Below, one piece after another: positions 16,889 to 26,047 of a stretch of 64,000 bases of DNA. The notes beneath the pieces were generated by a model. That model was not told the DNA's origin. It ran no database searches and was given only the letters and a program-made list of their open reading frames with translations. The stretch covers positions 1,054,001 through 1,118,000 of the forward strand of contig JAWKQB010000003.1 of NCBI GenBank assembly GCA_041390365.1, in the 5' to 3' direction. The position numbers and the translations under genes were made by a program. The stretch's first letter is position 1. The number at the start of each line of letters is the position of its first letter. Source of the DNA: Syntrophotaleaceae bacterium (GTDB lineage Bacteria; Desulfobacterota; Desulfuromonadia; Desulfuromonadales; Syntrophotaleaceae).

Positions 16889-17965
16889 GTGGATCCGATA
16901 TTCAGCAAGCTTGAAGAAGTGGTGGATCGCTTTCGCGAGGTGGAAGCTCTGCTTTCCGATCCGAAAGTGGTTTCCCAGCAGAGTCGATTCAGGGATTTGA
17001 CCAAGGAACATGCCGACCTGTCGGCGGTGGTCGAAGCCTATACCGATTACCGCGGGATTTGCGGAGAGCTTGCCGGATTACGGGAACTGCTCGAGGACGG
17101 CGATTCCGAATTGAAGGAAATGGCCCGCCTCGAATTGCCCGAACTGGAAAACCGTAGGATCGAGCTGGAGCAGCGGCTCAAGGTGCTTTTGCTGCCGAAG
17201 GATCCCAAGGACGAAAAGAACGTCATCCTGGAGATTCGCGCCGGTACCGGAGGTGAAGAGGCGGCGCTGTTCGCCGCCGATCTTTTCCGCATGTATTCGC
17301 GATATGCTGAAAACAAGGGCTGGCGGGTCGAACTGATCAGCGTATCCGATGCCGATGCCGGTGGCTTCAAGGAAGTGATCGCTCTTGTCAGCGGGCAGCG
17401 GGTCTATTCCCGGCTCAAATACGAAAGCGGCACACACCGCGTGCAGAGAGTCCCTGAGACCGAGGCCCAGGGGCGAATTCATACCTCGGCCTGCACCGTG
17501 GCCGTTCTCCCCGAAGCCGAGGATGTGGACGTGGAGATCGATCCCAGCGATCTGCGGATCGACGTCTATCGCGCCTCGGGTGCGGGTGGACAGCATGTCA
17601 ACAAGACCGAATCGGCAGTACGCATCACCCACATCCCCACCGGAGTTGTGGTGTCCTGCCAGGATGAAAAATCCCAGCACAAGAACAAGGCCAAGGCGAT
17701 GAAGGTTCTGCAGTCAAGGATACTCGACAGCCTGCAGGCCGAACAGGAGACCAAAATGGCCGCCGACCGCAAGGGGCAGGTGGGCAGCGGAGACCGTTCC
17801 CAGCGCATCCGCACCTACAATTTCCCCCAGGGCAGATGCACCGACCACCGAATTGGCCTGACCCTTTACAAGCTCGAAAGCATCATGCAGGGAAATCTCG
17901 ACGAACTCATCGAGGCCCTCGGCACCTATTTTCAGAGTGAGGCGCTGGCCGGCCAGGAGGCCTGA
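16889..17965 (+). CDS. prfA: Peptide chain release factor 1
   Basis: RF1 recognises UAA and UAG and triggers hydrolysis of peptidyl-tRNA. The 358-aa product has the helical domain 1, the codon-recognition PxT motif as PET in RVQRVPETEAQGRIHTS, and the catalytic GGQ at residues 233-235 within SGAGGQHVNKTES, whose glutamine is methylated by PrmC. A GTG at 16889 is chosen because it gives the family length and N-terminus (VDPIFSKLEEVVDRF) and follows a GGGA. prmC follows immediately. Confidence 0.97.
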   Translation: MDPIFSKLEEVVDRFREVEALLSDPKVVSQQSRFRDLTKEHADLSAVVEAYTDYRGICGELAGLRELLEDGDSELKEMARLELPELENRRIELEQRLKVLLLPKDPKDEKNVILEIRAGTGGEEAALFAADLFRMYSRYAENKGWRVELISVSDADAGGFKEVIALVSGQRVYSRLKYESGTHRVQRVPETEAQGRIHTSACTVAVLPEAEDVDVEIDPSDLRIDVYRASGAGGQHVNKTESAVRITHIPTGVVVSCQDEKSQHKNKAKAMKVLQSRILDSLQAEQETKMAADRKGQVGSGDRSQRIRTYNFPQGRCTDHRIGLTLYKLESIMQGNLDELIEALGTYFQSEALAGQEA

Positions 17966-17966
17966 T

Positions 17967-18824
17967 TTGGCAGGCACTAAAGAAACCTGGACAGTCCTGA
18001 AGGTCCTGCAATGGACTGCGGATTATCTCAAGGACAAGGGCGTGGACAACGGGCGCCTGGACGCCGAACTGATGCTGGCCGAAGTGCTGAAGCTGGACCG
18101 GGTCGGCCTCTATCTCAATTACGATCGGCCCCTCGATGCGGTGGAGCTGAGCGCCTACCGTCAGATGGTGGGACGCCGGTCGCGGCGTGAGCCGCTGCAG
18201 TATATTCTCGGCCGGACGGAATTCTGGTCCCTGCCCTTCGAGGTCACTCCGGCGGTCCTGATTCCCCGTCCGGATACCGAGGTTATGGTGGAAGAAGCCC
18301 TTGCCAGGGTGCCGGCGGAGGGGAGGATTCTCGACGTTGGAACCGGCAGCGGCGCCATTGCCGTCGCTCTGGCCCATGAACTTCCCAAAGCCAGTCTGGT
18401 TGCCATTGACACGTCTGCCGAAGCCCTTGCCGTGGCGGCGAATAACGCCGAGCGTAATGGACTTGCCGGACGGATCGAATTCCAGCAAATTGACATGGTC
18501 CGATTGCCGGACGGACCTTTCGACCTGATTGTAGCCAATCCGCCCTATATTCCCACGGACGATCTGGCAGGACTGATGCCCGAGGTGCGGGCGTACGAGC
18601 CGTCATCGGCTCTGGACGGCGGCGAGGACGGTCTCGATTGCTATCGGCTGCTGGCCGGCCAGGCCGGCAGCCGGCTGCGTCCCGGCGGTTGGCTGCTGGT
18701 GGAGGCGGGAATCGGCCAGGTGCCGATGATTCGAGAGCTGTTCGAAAAGTCCGGTCTGAAGGAGGTTTTCAGCCGAGATGACTATGGCGGCATCCCCCGG
18801 GTAGTGGGGGGGCGCCGGATCTGA
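17967..18824 (+). CDS. prmC: Release factor glutamine methyltransferase PrmC
   Basis: PrmC methylates the GGQ glutamine of RF1 and RF2. The 285-aa protein has an N-terminal helical domain, then a class I SAM-dependent methyltransferase with motif I LDVGTGSGAIAVALA and the catalytic NPPY at residue 191. The start is a TTG at 17967, chosen because a perfect AGGAGG lies 6 nt upstream; it begins one base after the prfA stop. Linkage to its substrate gene prfA supports the call. Confidence 0.96.
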   Translation: MAGTKETWTVLKVLQWTADYLKDKGVDNGRLDAELMLAEVLKLDRVGLYLNYDRPLDAVELSAYRQMVGRRSRREPLQYILGRTEFWSLPFEVTPAVLIPRPDTEVMVEEALARVPAEGRILDVGTGSGAIAVALAHELPKASLVAIDTSAEALAVAANNAERNGLAGRIEFQQIDMVRLPDGPFDLIVANPPYIPTDDLAGLMPEVRAYEPSSALDGGEDGLDCYRLLAGQAGSRLRPGGWLLVEAGIGQVPMIRELFEKSGLKEVFSRDDYGGIPRVVGGRRI

Positions 18825-18830
18825 GATTTT

Positions 18831-18870
18831 CATAGGACCTGTGGGACTCATAAGACCCATAGGCCCCATG
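18831..18870 (+). repeat. 9-bp phased tandem repeat upstream of murA
   Basis: Four units of 9 bp in register (CATAGGACC, TGTGGGACT, CATAAGACC, CATAGGCCC) plus CATG fill the prmC-murA spacer. Units 2 and 4 are partly complementary (CCTGTGGG with CCCATAGG), so the RNA could fold. Confidence 0.7.
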
Positions 18871-18891
18871 CTTTAAAAAAGGCGGTAACAG

Positions 18892-20145
18892 TTGGACAAG
18901 ATCATCATTCACGGCGGACGACGCCTGAAAGGCGAAGTTCAGGTCAGCGGAGCGAAAAACTCCGCCTTGCCTCTTTTGTTCGGTACACTCCTGGCTCCCG
19001 GTATCCATCAACTGGCCAATGTTCCCGATCTGCGGGACATCTCCACCGCGGGCAAGCTGCTTGCGGTGCTCGGAGCCGACGTTTCGCGAACGGGCGACCG
19101 TTTTGCCATCGATGCTGAAAACATTCGCAGCGTTGAAGCTCCCTACGATCTGGTCAAGACCATGCGCGCTTCCGTTCTGGCGCTCGGACCTCTGCTGGCC
19201 CGTCTCGGTCATGCCCGGGTCAGTCTTCCCGGCGGATGCGCCATCGGCGCCCGGCCGATCAACCTTCACCTCAAGGGGCTGGAGGCGATGGGGGCGCGGA
19301 TCGAACTCGATCACGGCTATGTCGAAGCCCGTGCCCGGCGACTGCAGGGCGCCCGTATCTATCTCGACATTCCCACCGTCGGCGGTACTGAAAACCTGAT
19401 GATGGCCGCTACCCTCGCCAGGGGGACGACGGTGCTGGAAAATGCCGCCTGCGAGCCCGAGATCGTCGATCTCGCCGAGGCCCTGGTCGGCATGGGCGCC
19501 CGCATCGAGGGGGCCGGAACCGACCGGATCGTCATCGAAGGGGTGGACGAGCTGCGGCCAATGGATTTCTCCGTCATGCCCGACCGCATCGAGGCCGGCA
19601 CCTTCATGGTCGCCGCAGCCATGACCCGGGGCAACGTCAAGGTCAGTGGGGCCCGTCCCGGACATGTCGAGCCCCTTGTCGCCAAACTTCTTGAAGCCGG
19701 AGTCGAGGTGATCGAGGAGGAGGGGGGACTGCGGATCAAGGGGCCGCGGCATATCCAGTCTGTCAATATCAAGACCCGGCCTCATCCCGGTTTCCCCACC
19801 GACATGCAGGCTCAGTTCATGGCCCTGATGACTCTCGCCGAGGGGACCAGCGTCATTACCGAAAACGTCTTCGAAAACCGCTTCATGCACGTTTGCGAAC
19901 TGCAGCGCATGGGTGCGGACATCACCATCGAAGGGTCGACGGCCACGGTCCGCGGGGTCAAAACCTTGCTGGGTGCGCCGGTTATGGCCACTGATCTGCG
20001 AGCCAGCGCCAGCCTGGTGCTGGCCGGCCTGGCCGCAGACAACACTACCGAGGTGTCCCGGATCTACCATCTCGACCGCGGATACGAGCGGCTCGAGGAA
20101 AAATTCCGACTGCTCGGCGCCGAAATCGAGCGGGTGAAGGAATAG
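18892..20145 (+). CDS. murA: UDP-N-acetylglucosamine 1-carboxyvinyltransferase MurA
   Basis: MurA transfers enolpyruvate to UDP-GlcNAc, the first step of peptidoglycan precursor synthesis and the fosfomycin target. The 417-aa protein keeps the catalytic cysteine (Cys116, in PGGCAIGARP), so classical fosfomycin sensitivity at the target is expected. The two EPSP-synthase-like domains show KNSALPLLFGTLL, TMRASVLALGPLLAR and DLRASASLVLAGLAA. It begins with TTG at 18892, giving MDKIIIHGG. The poor start region and the repeat element upstream may lower translation. Confidence 0.97.
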   Translation: MDKIIIHGGRRLKGEVQVSGAKNSALPLLFGTLLAPGIHQLANVPDLRDISTAGKLLAVLGADVSRTGDRFAIDAENIRSVEAPYDLVKTMRASVLALGPLLARLGHARVSLPGGCAIGARPINLHLKGLEAMGARIELDHGYVEARARRLQGARIYLDIPTVGGTENLMMAATLARGTTVLENAACEPEIVDLAEALVGMGARIEGAGTDRIVIEGVDELRPMDFSVMPDRIEAGTFMVAAAMTRGNVKVSGARPGHVEPLVAKLLEAGVEVIEEEGGLRIKGPRHIQSVNIKTRPHPGFPTDMQAQFMALMTLAEGTSVITENVFENRFMHVCELQRMGADITIEGSTATVRGVKTLLGAPVMATDLRASASLVLAGLAADNTTEVSRIYHLDRGYERLEEKFRLLGAEIERVKE

Positions 20146-20154
20146 TTAGGGGCA

Positions 20155-20224
20155 GTAGTTAGTTGCTGGTAGCTCGTAGTTGGTTTTGAATTTACCAGTC
20201 GCCAGCCACGAGCAACCAGCCACC
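20155..20224 (+). repeat. 7-bp phased tandem repeats forming an imperfect hairpin
   Basis: Left arm 20155-20183 and right arm 20194-20224 consist of degenerate 7-bp units built on TAGTTGC/TGGTAGC and CAGCCAC/GAGCAAC. The arms are mutually complementary over about 20 positions. The element fills the murA-hisG spacer. Confidence 0.7.
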
Positions 20225-20247
20225 GATTTTTTAAAGGTTCTAAAACA

Positions 20248-20910
20248 ATGAGCGATTACATCACCTTTGCCCTGCCGAAGGGGCGCATCATGCAGGATTC
20301 GATGGAGCTGTTCGGCAAGATCGGCATCACCTGTCCGGAGATGGCCGGGGACAGCCGCAAGCTGGTGTTCGAAAACCCTGAAAGCAAGTTCCGTTTCATG
20401 GCGGTGCGTGCGACGGACGTGCCCACCTACGTGGAATACGGCTGCGCCGATCTGGGCGTAGTGGGCAAGGATACCCTGCTTGAGCAGGGGAAGGACCTTT
20501 ATGAGCCCCTCGATCTGAAATTCGGCTACTGCCGCCTGGTAGTGGCCGAACCGAAGGAACTGCTGGCAGAGGAGGACCCGGCCAGCTGGTCCAATATCCG
20601 GGTGGCGACCAAGTACCCGGCCGTCACCGAGCGATATTTCGCTGCCCGAGGAGTACAGGTGGAAATTATCAAACTGTACGGGTCCATCGAGCTGGCGCCT
20701 CTGGTGGGGCTGGCCGAGCGGATCGTCGACCTGGTATCTACCGGCGCTACCCTGCGGGACAACGGTATGGTGGAGGTTGAAACCATCGCCGATATTACCA
20801 GCCGGCTGATCGTCAACAGGGCCAGCCTTAAGACCAAGCACAGTCGCATCAGCCGCATTATTGCGGATCTGGAGCAGGTTATCGGAGAAAAACCGGTCAT
20901 TGCCGGCTGA
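20248..20910 (+). CDS. hisG: ATP phosphoribosyltransferase, short form HisG(S)
   Basis: HisG joins ATP and PRPP in the first step of histidine synthesis. The 220-aa protein is the short form: it has the two catalytic lobes (FALPKGRIM; ADLGVVGKDTLLE; the PRPP loop DLVSTGATLRDNGM) but no C-terminal ACT-like regulatory domain. Short HisG normally needs HisZ for activity and feedback inhibition; hisZ is not in this window, so it should lie elsewhere. No good Shine-Dalgarno sequence precedes the ATG. Confidence 0.96.
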   Translation: MSDYITFALPKGRIMQDSMELFGKIGITCPEMAGDSRKLVFENPESKFRFMAVRATDVPTYVEYGCADLGVVGKDTLLEQGKDLYEPLDLKFGYCRLVVAEPKELLAEEDPASWSNIRVATKYPAVTERYFAARGVQVEIIKLYGSIELAPLVGLAERIVDLVSTGATLRDNGMVEVETIADITSRLIVNRASLKTKHSRISRIIADLEQVIGEKPVIAG

Positions 20911-20941
20911 GGGGCAGGAAAAAAGAGGAAGGGCAGGGGGC

Positions 20942-22234
20942 ATGATCCAGATATTGCGTTTTGACGATCCCGGCTTCGAGAGTGCTCTGCAGGCGATCAT
21001 TGCCCGCGGCGAAGCGCCGCCGCAAGGAGTGGAGGAAGCCGTCCGGGAGATCGTTGCCGCCGTTCGTCAGGAGGGCGATGCAGCGTTGTGTGCCTATACC
21101 GCCCGGTTCGACGGCCTGGAATTGTCACCCGCCACCCTGGAGGTCACGCCCGCTGAACGCCGCCAGGCATTGGTTTCCGTGAGCCCTGAATCCCTGGCCT
21201 GCCTGCGCCTGGCGGCCGAACGGATAGAACGTTTCCATGCCCGGCAAAAGGAAAAGTCCTGGCTGTCCACTGATGAGGAGGACCTGCTTCTCGGTCAGAT
21301 GGTCCGGCCCCTCGACCGGGTCGGCATCTATGTCCCTGGCGGCAAGGCCAGCTACCCTTCATCGGTGCTGATGAACGCCATCCCGGCCAAAGTTGCCGGG
21401 GTCGGGGAGATCATCATGGTGGTGCCGATGCCGGGTGGGGAGGTCAATCCCCACGTGCTGGCCGCAGCGGAACTGGCGGGGGTCGATCGTATCTTCCGCA
21501 TCGGTGGGGCCCAGGCGGTAGCGGCCCTGGCCTTCGGCACCGAAAGTGTTCCCCGGGTCGACAAGATCACCGGCCCCGGCAACATCTATGTGGCCACAGC
21601 CAAGAAGCAGGTTTTCGGTCAGGTCGACATCGACATGATCGCAGGCCCCAGCGAAATCCTGGTGATCAACGACGGCAGCGGTGAACCGTCCCATATTGCC
21701 GCCGACCTGCTGTCCCAGGCCGAGCACGACGAACTGGCATCCAGCGTGCTGGTCACCACCAGCGACGATTTCGCCGGCAAGGTGCGCCAGAGTCTGCAGG
21801 AACAGCTCGCAGCACTGCCCCGGCAGGAGATCGCGCGGCGTTCCATAGACCGTTACGGGGCGATCATCGTGGCGGGCGATCTGGAGGAAGCGATCGCTTT
21901 CAGCAACCGCATCGCTCCGGAGCATCTCGAACTGGCCGTCGACGACCCCTTCGCCATTTTGCCGAAAATCCGGCATGCGGGGGCAGTTTTCATGGGGCAT
22001 CATACCCCTGAGGCGGCAGGCGATTACCTGGCCGGACCCAATCACACCCTGCCCACCGGCGGGACGGCGAGATTCTTCTCTCCTCTGGGAGTTGAGGATT
22101 TTGTCAAAAAGTCGAGCATCATTTCCATGAGCCGCGCCGGATTGGAGCGGCTCGGCGATGCTGTCGTGCACCTGGCGGGGCTGGAAGGGCTCGATGCCCA
22201 TGGACGTTCGGTATCCATCCGGCTCAGAGGGTAA
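20942..22234 (+). CDS. hisD: Histidinol dehydrogenase
   Basis: HisD catalyses the last two oxidations, from histidinol to histidine, with NAD and zinc. The 430-aa protein shows VPGGKASYPSSVLMNAIPAK, KITGPGNIYVATAK, DMIAGPSEIL, the base-bearing IAPEHLEL and GPNHTLPTGGTARFFSPL. The ATG at 20942 is preceded by AGGGGG and gives the family N-terminus. It lies 31 bp after hisG. Confidence 0.98.
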   Translation: MIQILRFDDPGFESALQAIIARGEAPPQGVEEAVREIVAAVRQEGDAALCAYTARFDGLELSPATLEVTPAERRQALVSVSPESLACLRLAAERIERFHARQKEKSWLSTDEEDLLLGQMVRPLDRVGIYVPGGKASYPSSVLMNAIPAKVAGVGEIIMVVPMPGGEVNPHVLAAAELAGVDRIFRIGGAQAVAALAFGTESVPRVDKITGPGNIYVATAKKQVFGQVDIDMIAGPSEILVINDGSGEPSHIAADLLSQAEHDELASSVLVTTSDDFAGKVRQSLQEQLAALPRQEIARRSIDRYGAIIVAGDLEEAIAFSNRIAPEHLELAVDDPFAILPKIRHAGAVFMGHHTPEAAGDYLAGPNHTLPTGGTARFFSPLGVEDFVKKSSIISMSRAGLERLGDAVVHLAGLEGLDAHGRSVSIRLRG

Positions 22235-22265
22235 GAGCCGGGAACTATTGAAAGGGGGGAGCGAC

Positions 22266-22856
<591 letters not shown>

Positions 22857-22857
22857 C

Positions 22858-23487
22858 ATGAGCAAGCGGATCGTCATCATCGATTACGGCATGGGCAACC
22901 TGCGGAGCGTGCAGAAGGGCTTCGAAAAGGTCGGTTTCGACGCGCGGGTGACCGATGACCCGAAACTGATCGAGGGGGCCGACCGGCTGGTTCTGCCGGG
23001 CGTCGGCGCCTTTCAGGACTGCATGGACAACCTCCGCGACGGCGGTTTCATCGAACCGATCCTGCGGCATGTCGACTCTGGAAAACCCTTCCTGGGCATC
23101 TGTCTCGGGCTGCAGCTGCTGTTCACCGAAAGCGAGGAATTTGGCCTGCACCAAGGGTTGGATATCATCCCAGGACGGGTGAGGCGGTTCCCGGCAGAGC
23201 TGCAATCGGCGGGGGTTCCCCTCAAGGTTCCGCACATGGGCTGGAACCAGATCGACATCCGCAGCCAATCGCCCTTGTTCCAGGGGTTGGCCGGAGGCGA
23301 ATCGGTCTACTTTGTCCACTCCTATTATGTCGACCCGGAGGATCGGGCCGTGGTTTCCAGCACCACCGACTACGGCATGACCTTCTGCTCCAGCATCTGG
23401 CGGGACAACGTTATGGCTACCCAGTTTCATCCGGAAAAGAGCCAGCAGGTGGGGCTGCGGATTTTGGAGAACTTCGGCAGGTTGTAA
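22858..23487 (+). CDS. hisH: Imidazole glycerol phosphate synthase glutaminase subunit
   Basis: HisH releases ammonia from glutamine and channels it to HisF. The 209-aa class I amidotransferase has IIDYGMGNLRS, the oxyanion segment LPGVGAF, the nucleophile Cys82 in GICLGLQLL, and the catalytic His-Glu in FHPEKS. It starts one base after the hisB stop, a sign of coupled translation. It is separated from hisA by a repeat element and from its partner hisF by hisA. Confidence 0.98.
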   Translation: MSKRIVIIDYGMGNLRSVQKGFEKVGFDARVTDDPKLIEGADRLVLPGVGAFQDCMDNLRDGGFIEPILRHVDSGKPFLGICLGLQLLFTESEEFGLHQGLDIIPGRVRRFPAELQSAGVPLKVPHMGWNQIDIRSQSPLFQGLAGGESVYFVHSYYVDPEDRAVVSSTTDYGMTFCSSIWRDNVMATQFHPEKSQQVGLRILENFGRL

Positions 23488-23519
23488 ACCAGAGCGAAAG
23501 AAGATCGTCAAAGAGCAGG

Positions 23520-23617
23520 GCACACGGACGCACACGGACTGTCACGGACCTGCACGGACCAAAACTTGTCCATGTTCGTCCATGTTCGTCAGTGTCAGTC
23601 CGTGTCAGTCCGTGTGC
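23520..23617 (+). repeat. 10-bp phased tandem repeat palindrome between hisH and hisA
   Basis: Four 10-bp units on the left (GCACACGGAC twice, TGTCACGGAC, CTGCACGGAC) and five on the right (GTCCATGTTC twice, GTCAGTGTCA, GTCCGTGTCA, GTCCGTGTGC) with an 8-bp centre. The right half is the reverse complement of the left half with few mismatches, so a very long hairpin can form. Confidence 0.85.
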
Positions 23618-23641
23618 CCTTGCCCTAAGGAAAGGAAACCA

Positions 23642-24370
23642 ATGATCGTCATTCCCGCTATCGACCTGAAAGAGGGCCGTTGCGTCCGACTTGAACAGGG
23701 GCTCATGGACAAGGATACCGTCTACAGCGATGATCCTGCCGGCCAGGCGCTGATCTGGCAGGAGCAGGGGGGCGAACTGCTGCATATCGTCGACCTGGAC
23801 GGCGCCTTTGCCGGCGTGCCCCGCAACGGGGAGGCGATCAGGGCCATCGTCGAGGCGGTTTCCATGCCCACCGAGCTCGGCGGCGGCATCCGCGACCTGG
23901 CGACGGTGGAAGCCTATCTCGACCTCGGGGTCGGCCGGGTCATCCTTGGCACGGTGGCCAAGGAGAATCCGGCGCTGGTGGCCGAGGCCTGCCGTCTGTT
24001 TCCCGGCCGCATCGTGGTCGGCATCGACGCCAAGGACGGCCTGGTGGCGGTGCGCGGCTGGGCCGACGTCACGGAAAAACGGGCCACGGAACTGGCCAAG
24101 GAATTGGAAGGCTACGGCGTTGAGGCGATCATCTACACGGATATCGCCCGCGACGGCATGATGCAGGGACCCAACATCGAGGCCACCCGGCAACTGGCCG
24201 AAGCCATCTCCATTCCGGTAATCGCCTCGGGCGGAGTTTCCTGCCTGGACGATATCTCCCGGCTGATGGCCATCGAATCCAGCGGCGTATCCGGGGTCAT
24301 CACCGGCAAGGCCCTCTACAACGGCAGCCTCGACCTGCGCGCCGCGGTGGCGATGACTAAAAAGCAGTAG
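23642..24370 (+). CDS. hisA: Phosphoribosylformimino-AICAR-phosphate isomerase
   Basis: HisA opens the ribose of ProFAR to PRFAR. The 242-aa TIM barrel shows the two half-barrel phosphate sites (ELGGGIRD and IASGGVS), the catalytic Asp in IPAIDLKEGRCVRL and the Asp of YTDIARDGMMQGPN. AAGGAAA precedes ATG 23642; open reading continues upstream through the repeat element but is not protein-like. Confidence 0.98.
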   Translation: MIVIPAIDLKEGRCVRLEQGLMDKDTVYSDDPAGQALIWQEQGGELLHIVDLDGAFAGVPRNGEAIRAIVEAVSMPTELGGGIRDLATVEAYLDLGVGRVILGTVAKENPALVAEACRLFPGRIVVGIDAKDGLVAVRGWADVTEKRATELAKELEGYGVEAIIYTDIARDGMMQGPNIEATRQLAEAISIPVIASGGVSCLDDISRLMAIESSGVSGVITGKALYNGSLDLRAAVAMTKKQ

Positions 24371-24442
24371 CTCGTTGCTGGTGGCTAGGGGCTAGTAAAA
24401 TCTTTACTAGCAACCAGCAACCAGCAACCAGCAACGAGCAAC
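24371..24442 (+). repeat. 7-bp phased tandem repeat hairpin between hisA and hisF
   Basis: Right arm has AGCAACC three times in register, then AGCAACG and AGCAAC (24409-24442). The left arm (24371-24397, CTCGTTGCTGGTGGCTAG...) is complementary. The element starts directly after the hisA stop codon and shares its unit with the murA-hisG element. Confidence 0.85.
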
Positions 24443-24501
24443 AAAAAATTTATTCAAACCTTGAAATCGCCCCCGGGCGTACTTATTTTGAGACATCAAC
24501 C

Positions 24502-25269
24502 ATGCTGACCAAACGAATCATACCTTGTCTGGACGTAAAGGACGGAAGAGTGGTCAAGGGGGTGCAGTTTCTGGAGCTGCGCGACGCCGGGGATCCGGTC
24601 GAAGCTGCCGAAGCCTATGATGAGCAGGGAGCTGACGAACTGACCTTTCTCGACATCACCGCCTCCAGCGACAAGCGGAACATCATTCTTGACGTGGTGG
24701 CCCGCACAGCCGAGCGGGTTTTCATGCCCCTGACGGTTGGCGGCGGCATCCGCGAGATTGCAGATATCCGCAACCTGCTCAATGCCGGAGCCGATAAGGT
24801 TTCGATCAATACCGCCGCGGTGCATCGTCCCGAATTCGTTCGGGAGGCGGCTGAACGCTTCGGATCCCAGTGCATCGTGGTGGCCATCGATGCCCGCAGG
24901 GTTACCGGTTCCGATCCCCAGGCCTGGGAGGTCTATACCCACGGCGGCCGAAACCCTACCGGGATCGACGCCGTCGCCTGGGCCGAGAGGATGGCCGATT
25001 ATGGAGCGGGTGAGATTCTGCTCACCTCCATGGACTGCGATGGCACCAGGGACGGATACGACCTGGCCCTGACCCGCACCATCAGCGACCAGGTTTCGAT
25101 TCCGGTCATCGCTTCCGGCGGTGTCGGCAATCTCGAACACATCTATCAGGGCCTGACCGAAGGCGGCGCCAGCGCTGCTCTGGCCGCCAGCATCTTTCAT
25201 TTTCGCGAATATACCATCCGCGAATGCAAGGAATACCTGCTGGCGCGCGGCGTTCCGGCGCGCCTTTAG
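24502..25269 (+). CDS. hisF: Imidazole glycerol phosphate synthase cyclase subunit
   Basis: HisF combines ammonia from HisH with PRFAR to give imidazole glycerol phosphate and AICAR. The 255-aa TIM barrel has the catalytic Asp in IIPCLDVKDGRVVKG, the second catalytic Asp in SMDCDGTRDGYD, and phosphate sites TVGGGIR and IASGGVGN. No clear Shine-Dalgarno sequence precedes the ATG. Confidence 0.98.
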   Translation: MLTKRIIPCLDVKDGRVVKGVQFLELRDAGDPVEAAEAYDEQGADELTFLDITASSDKRNIILDVVARTAERVFMPLTVGGGIREIADIRNLLNAGADKVSINTAAVHRPEFVREAAERFGSQCIVVAIDARRVTGSDPQAWEVYTHGGRNPTGIDAVAWAERMADYGAGEILLTSMDCDGTRDGYDLALTRTISDQVSIPVIASGGVGNLEHIYQGLTEGGASAALAASIFHFREYTIRECKEYLLARGVPARL

Positions 25270-25281
25270 GGGGAGGAATAG

Positions 25282-25947
25282 ATGTCCCTTGCCCGACTCA
25301 AATTCGACGGAGACGGTCTGATCCCGGCCATCGTGCGCAACGCCGCGAGCGGCGAAGTGATGCTTTCCTACCTCAATGCCGAGGCGGTCGAGATGACGCA
25401 GGCAACAGGCTTGCTGCACCGCTATTCCCGGTCCGCCGGCAAAGTCGTCCAACCGAAACCGGGGGCCGGCCAGCGCGTGCGGGAGGCGCGTCTGAGCTGC
25501 GGCGATGACTGTCTTCTGCTGCTGGTCGAGCAGGAGGGGCAGGGTTTTGACGCCTTCAAAACGTTGTTGTGGCAGGACGAATCTTCTGCAGATTCCATCG
25601 CAGTGACTCGGGATATTCTGGCCGCCATCTACCAGGTGATTCAGGACCGCAGGGACAATCCTTCCGAAAAATCGTATGTTGCCTCATTGTATGCGAAAGG
25701 GTTGGACAAGATACTCGGCAAGATCGGAGAGGAAGCGACGGAGACGGCTGTCGCCGGCAAGGGTGGCGACGTCGATTCTGTGGTGTACGAGACGGCCGAT
25801 CTGTTCTTTCATGTGCTGGTGCTGCTCGGATATTATGATTTGCCCCCGGAACGGATCTACGCCGAGCTGCGGCGACGGTTCGGCCTGTCGGGGATCGAGG
25901 AAAAGGCTGGCCGAAACGCTGCTGCACCGGAGCCCCCTTCGAAATAG
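25282..25947 (+). CDS. hisE: HisIE-like protein: degenerate cyclohydrolase domain plus PR-ATP pyrophosphatase
   Basis: The 221-aa protein has the domain order of bifunctional HisIE. Residues 1-105 align with phosphoribosyl-AMP cyclohydrolase (DGLIPAIVRNAASGEVMLSYLN; YSRSAGK). Of its three zinc cysteines only Cys73 (LSCGDD) is kept; the usual CHTGxxSCF segment, with the other two, reads GFDAFKTLLW, and the KGETSG motif reads PKPGAG. So the HisI half is probably inactive. Residues 108-205 are a normal HisE domain with GEEATET (149-155) and ETADLFFH (170-177) metal ligands. HisI activity would have to come from another gene. A GGGAGGA precedes the ATG. No frameshift explains the missing motif. 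Confidence 0.88.
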   Translation: MSLARLKFDGDGLIPAIVRNAASGEVMLSYLNAEAVEMTQATGLLHRYSRSAGKVVQPKPGAGQRVREARLSCGDDCLLLLVEQEGQGFDAFKTLLWQDESSADSIAVTRDILAAIYQVIQDRRDNPSEKSYVASLYAKGLDKILGKIGEEATETAVAGKGGDVDSVVYETADLFFHVLVLLGYYDLPPERIYAELRRRFGLSGIEEKAGRNAAAPEPPSK

Positions 25948-26047
25948 CCGTTTCTTTTGTGGTTGGTCTTTCGTATAATAAACCGTTTATCGGGAGGGGG
26001 CCGGTCAGCCGGTCGCCTTTTTGTGCTTTCACAAAGGATAGGGACAG

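Noticed and set aside
18769..20070. Minus-strand 433-aa open frame
   Set aside because: It is antisense to murA with no ribosome site; murA is unambiguous.
23520..24442. Repeats in the his region as a CRISPR array
   Set aside because: Units of 7 or 10 bp are directly adjacent with no spacers, are inverted about a centre, and no cas gene is near.
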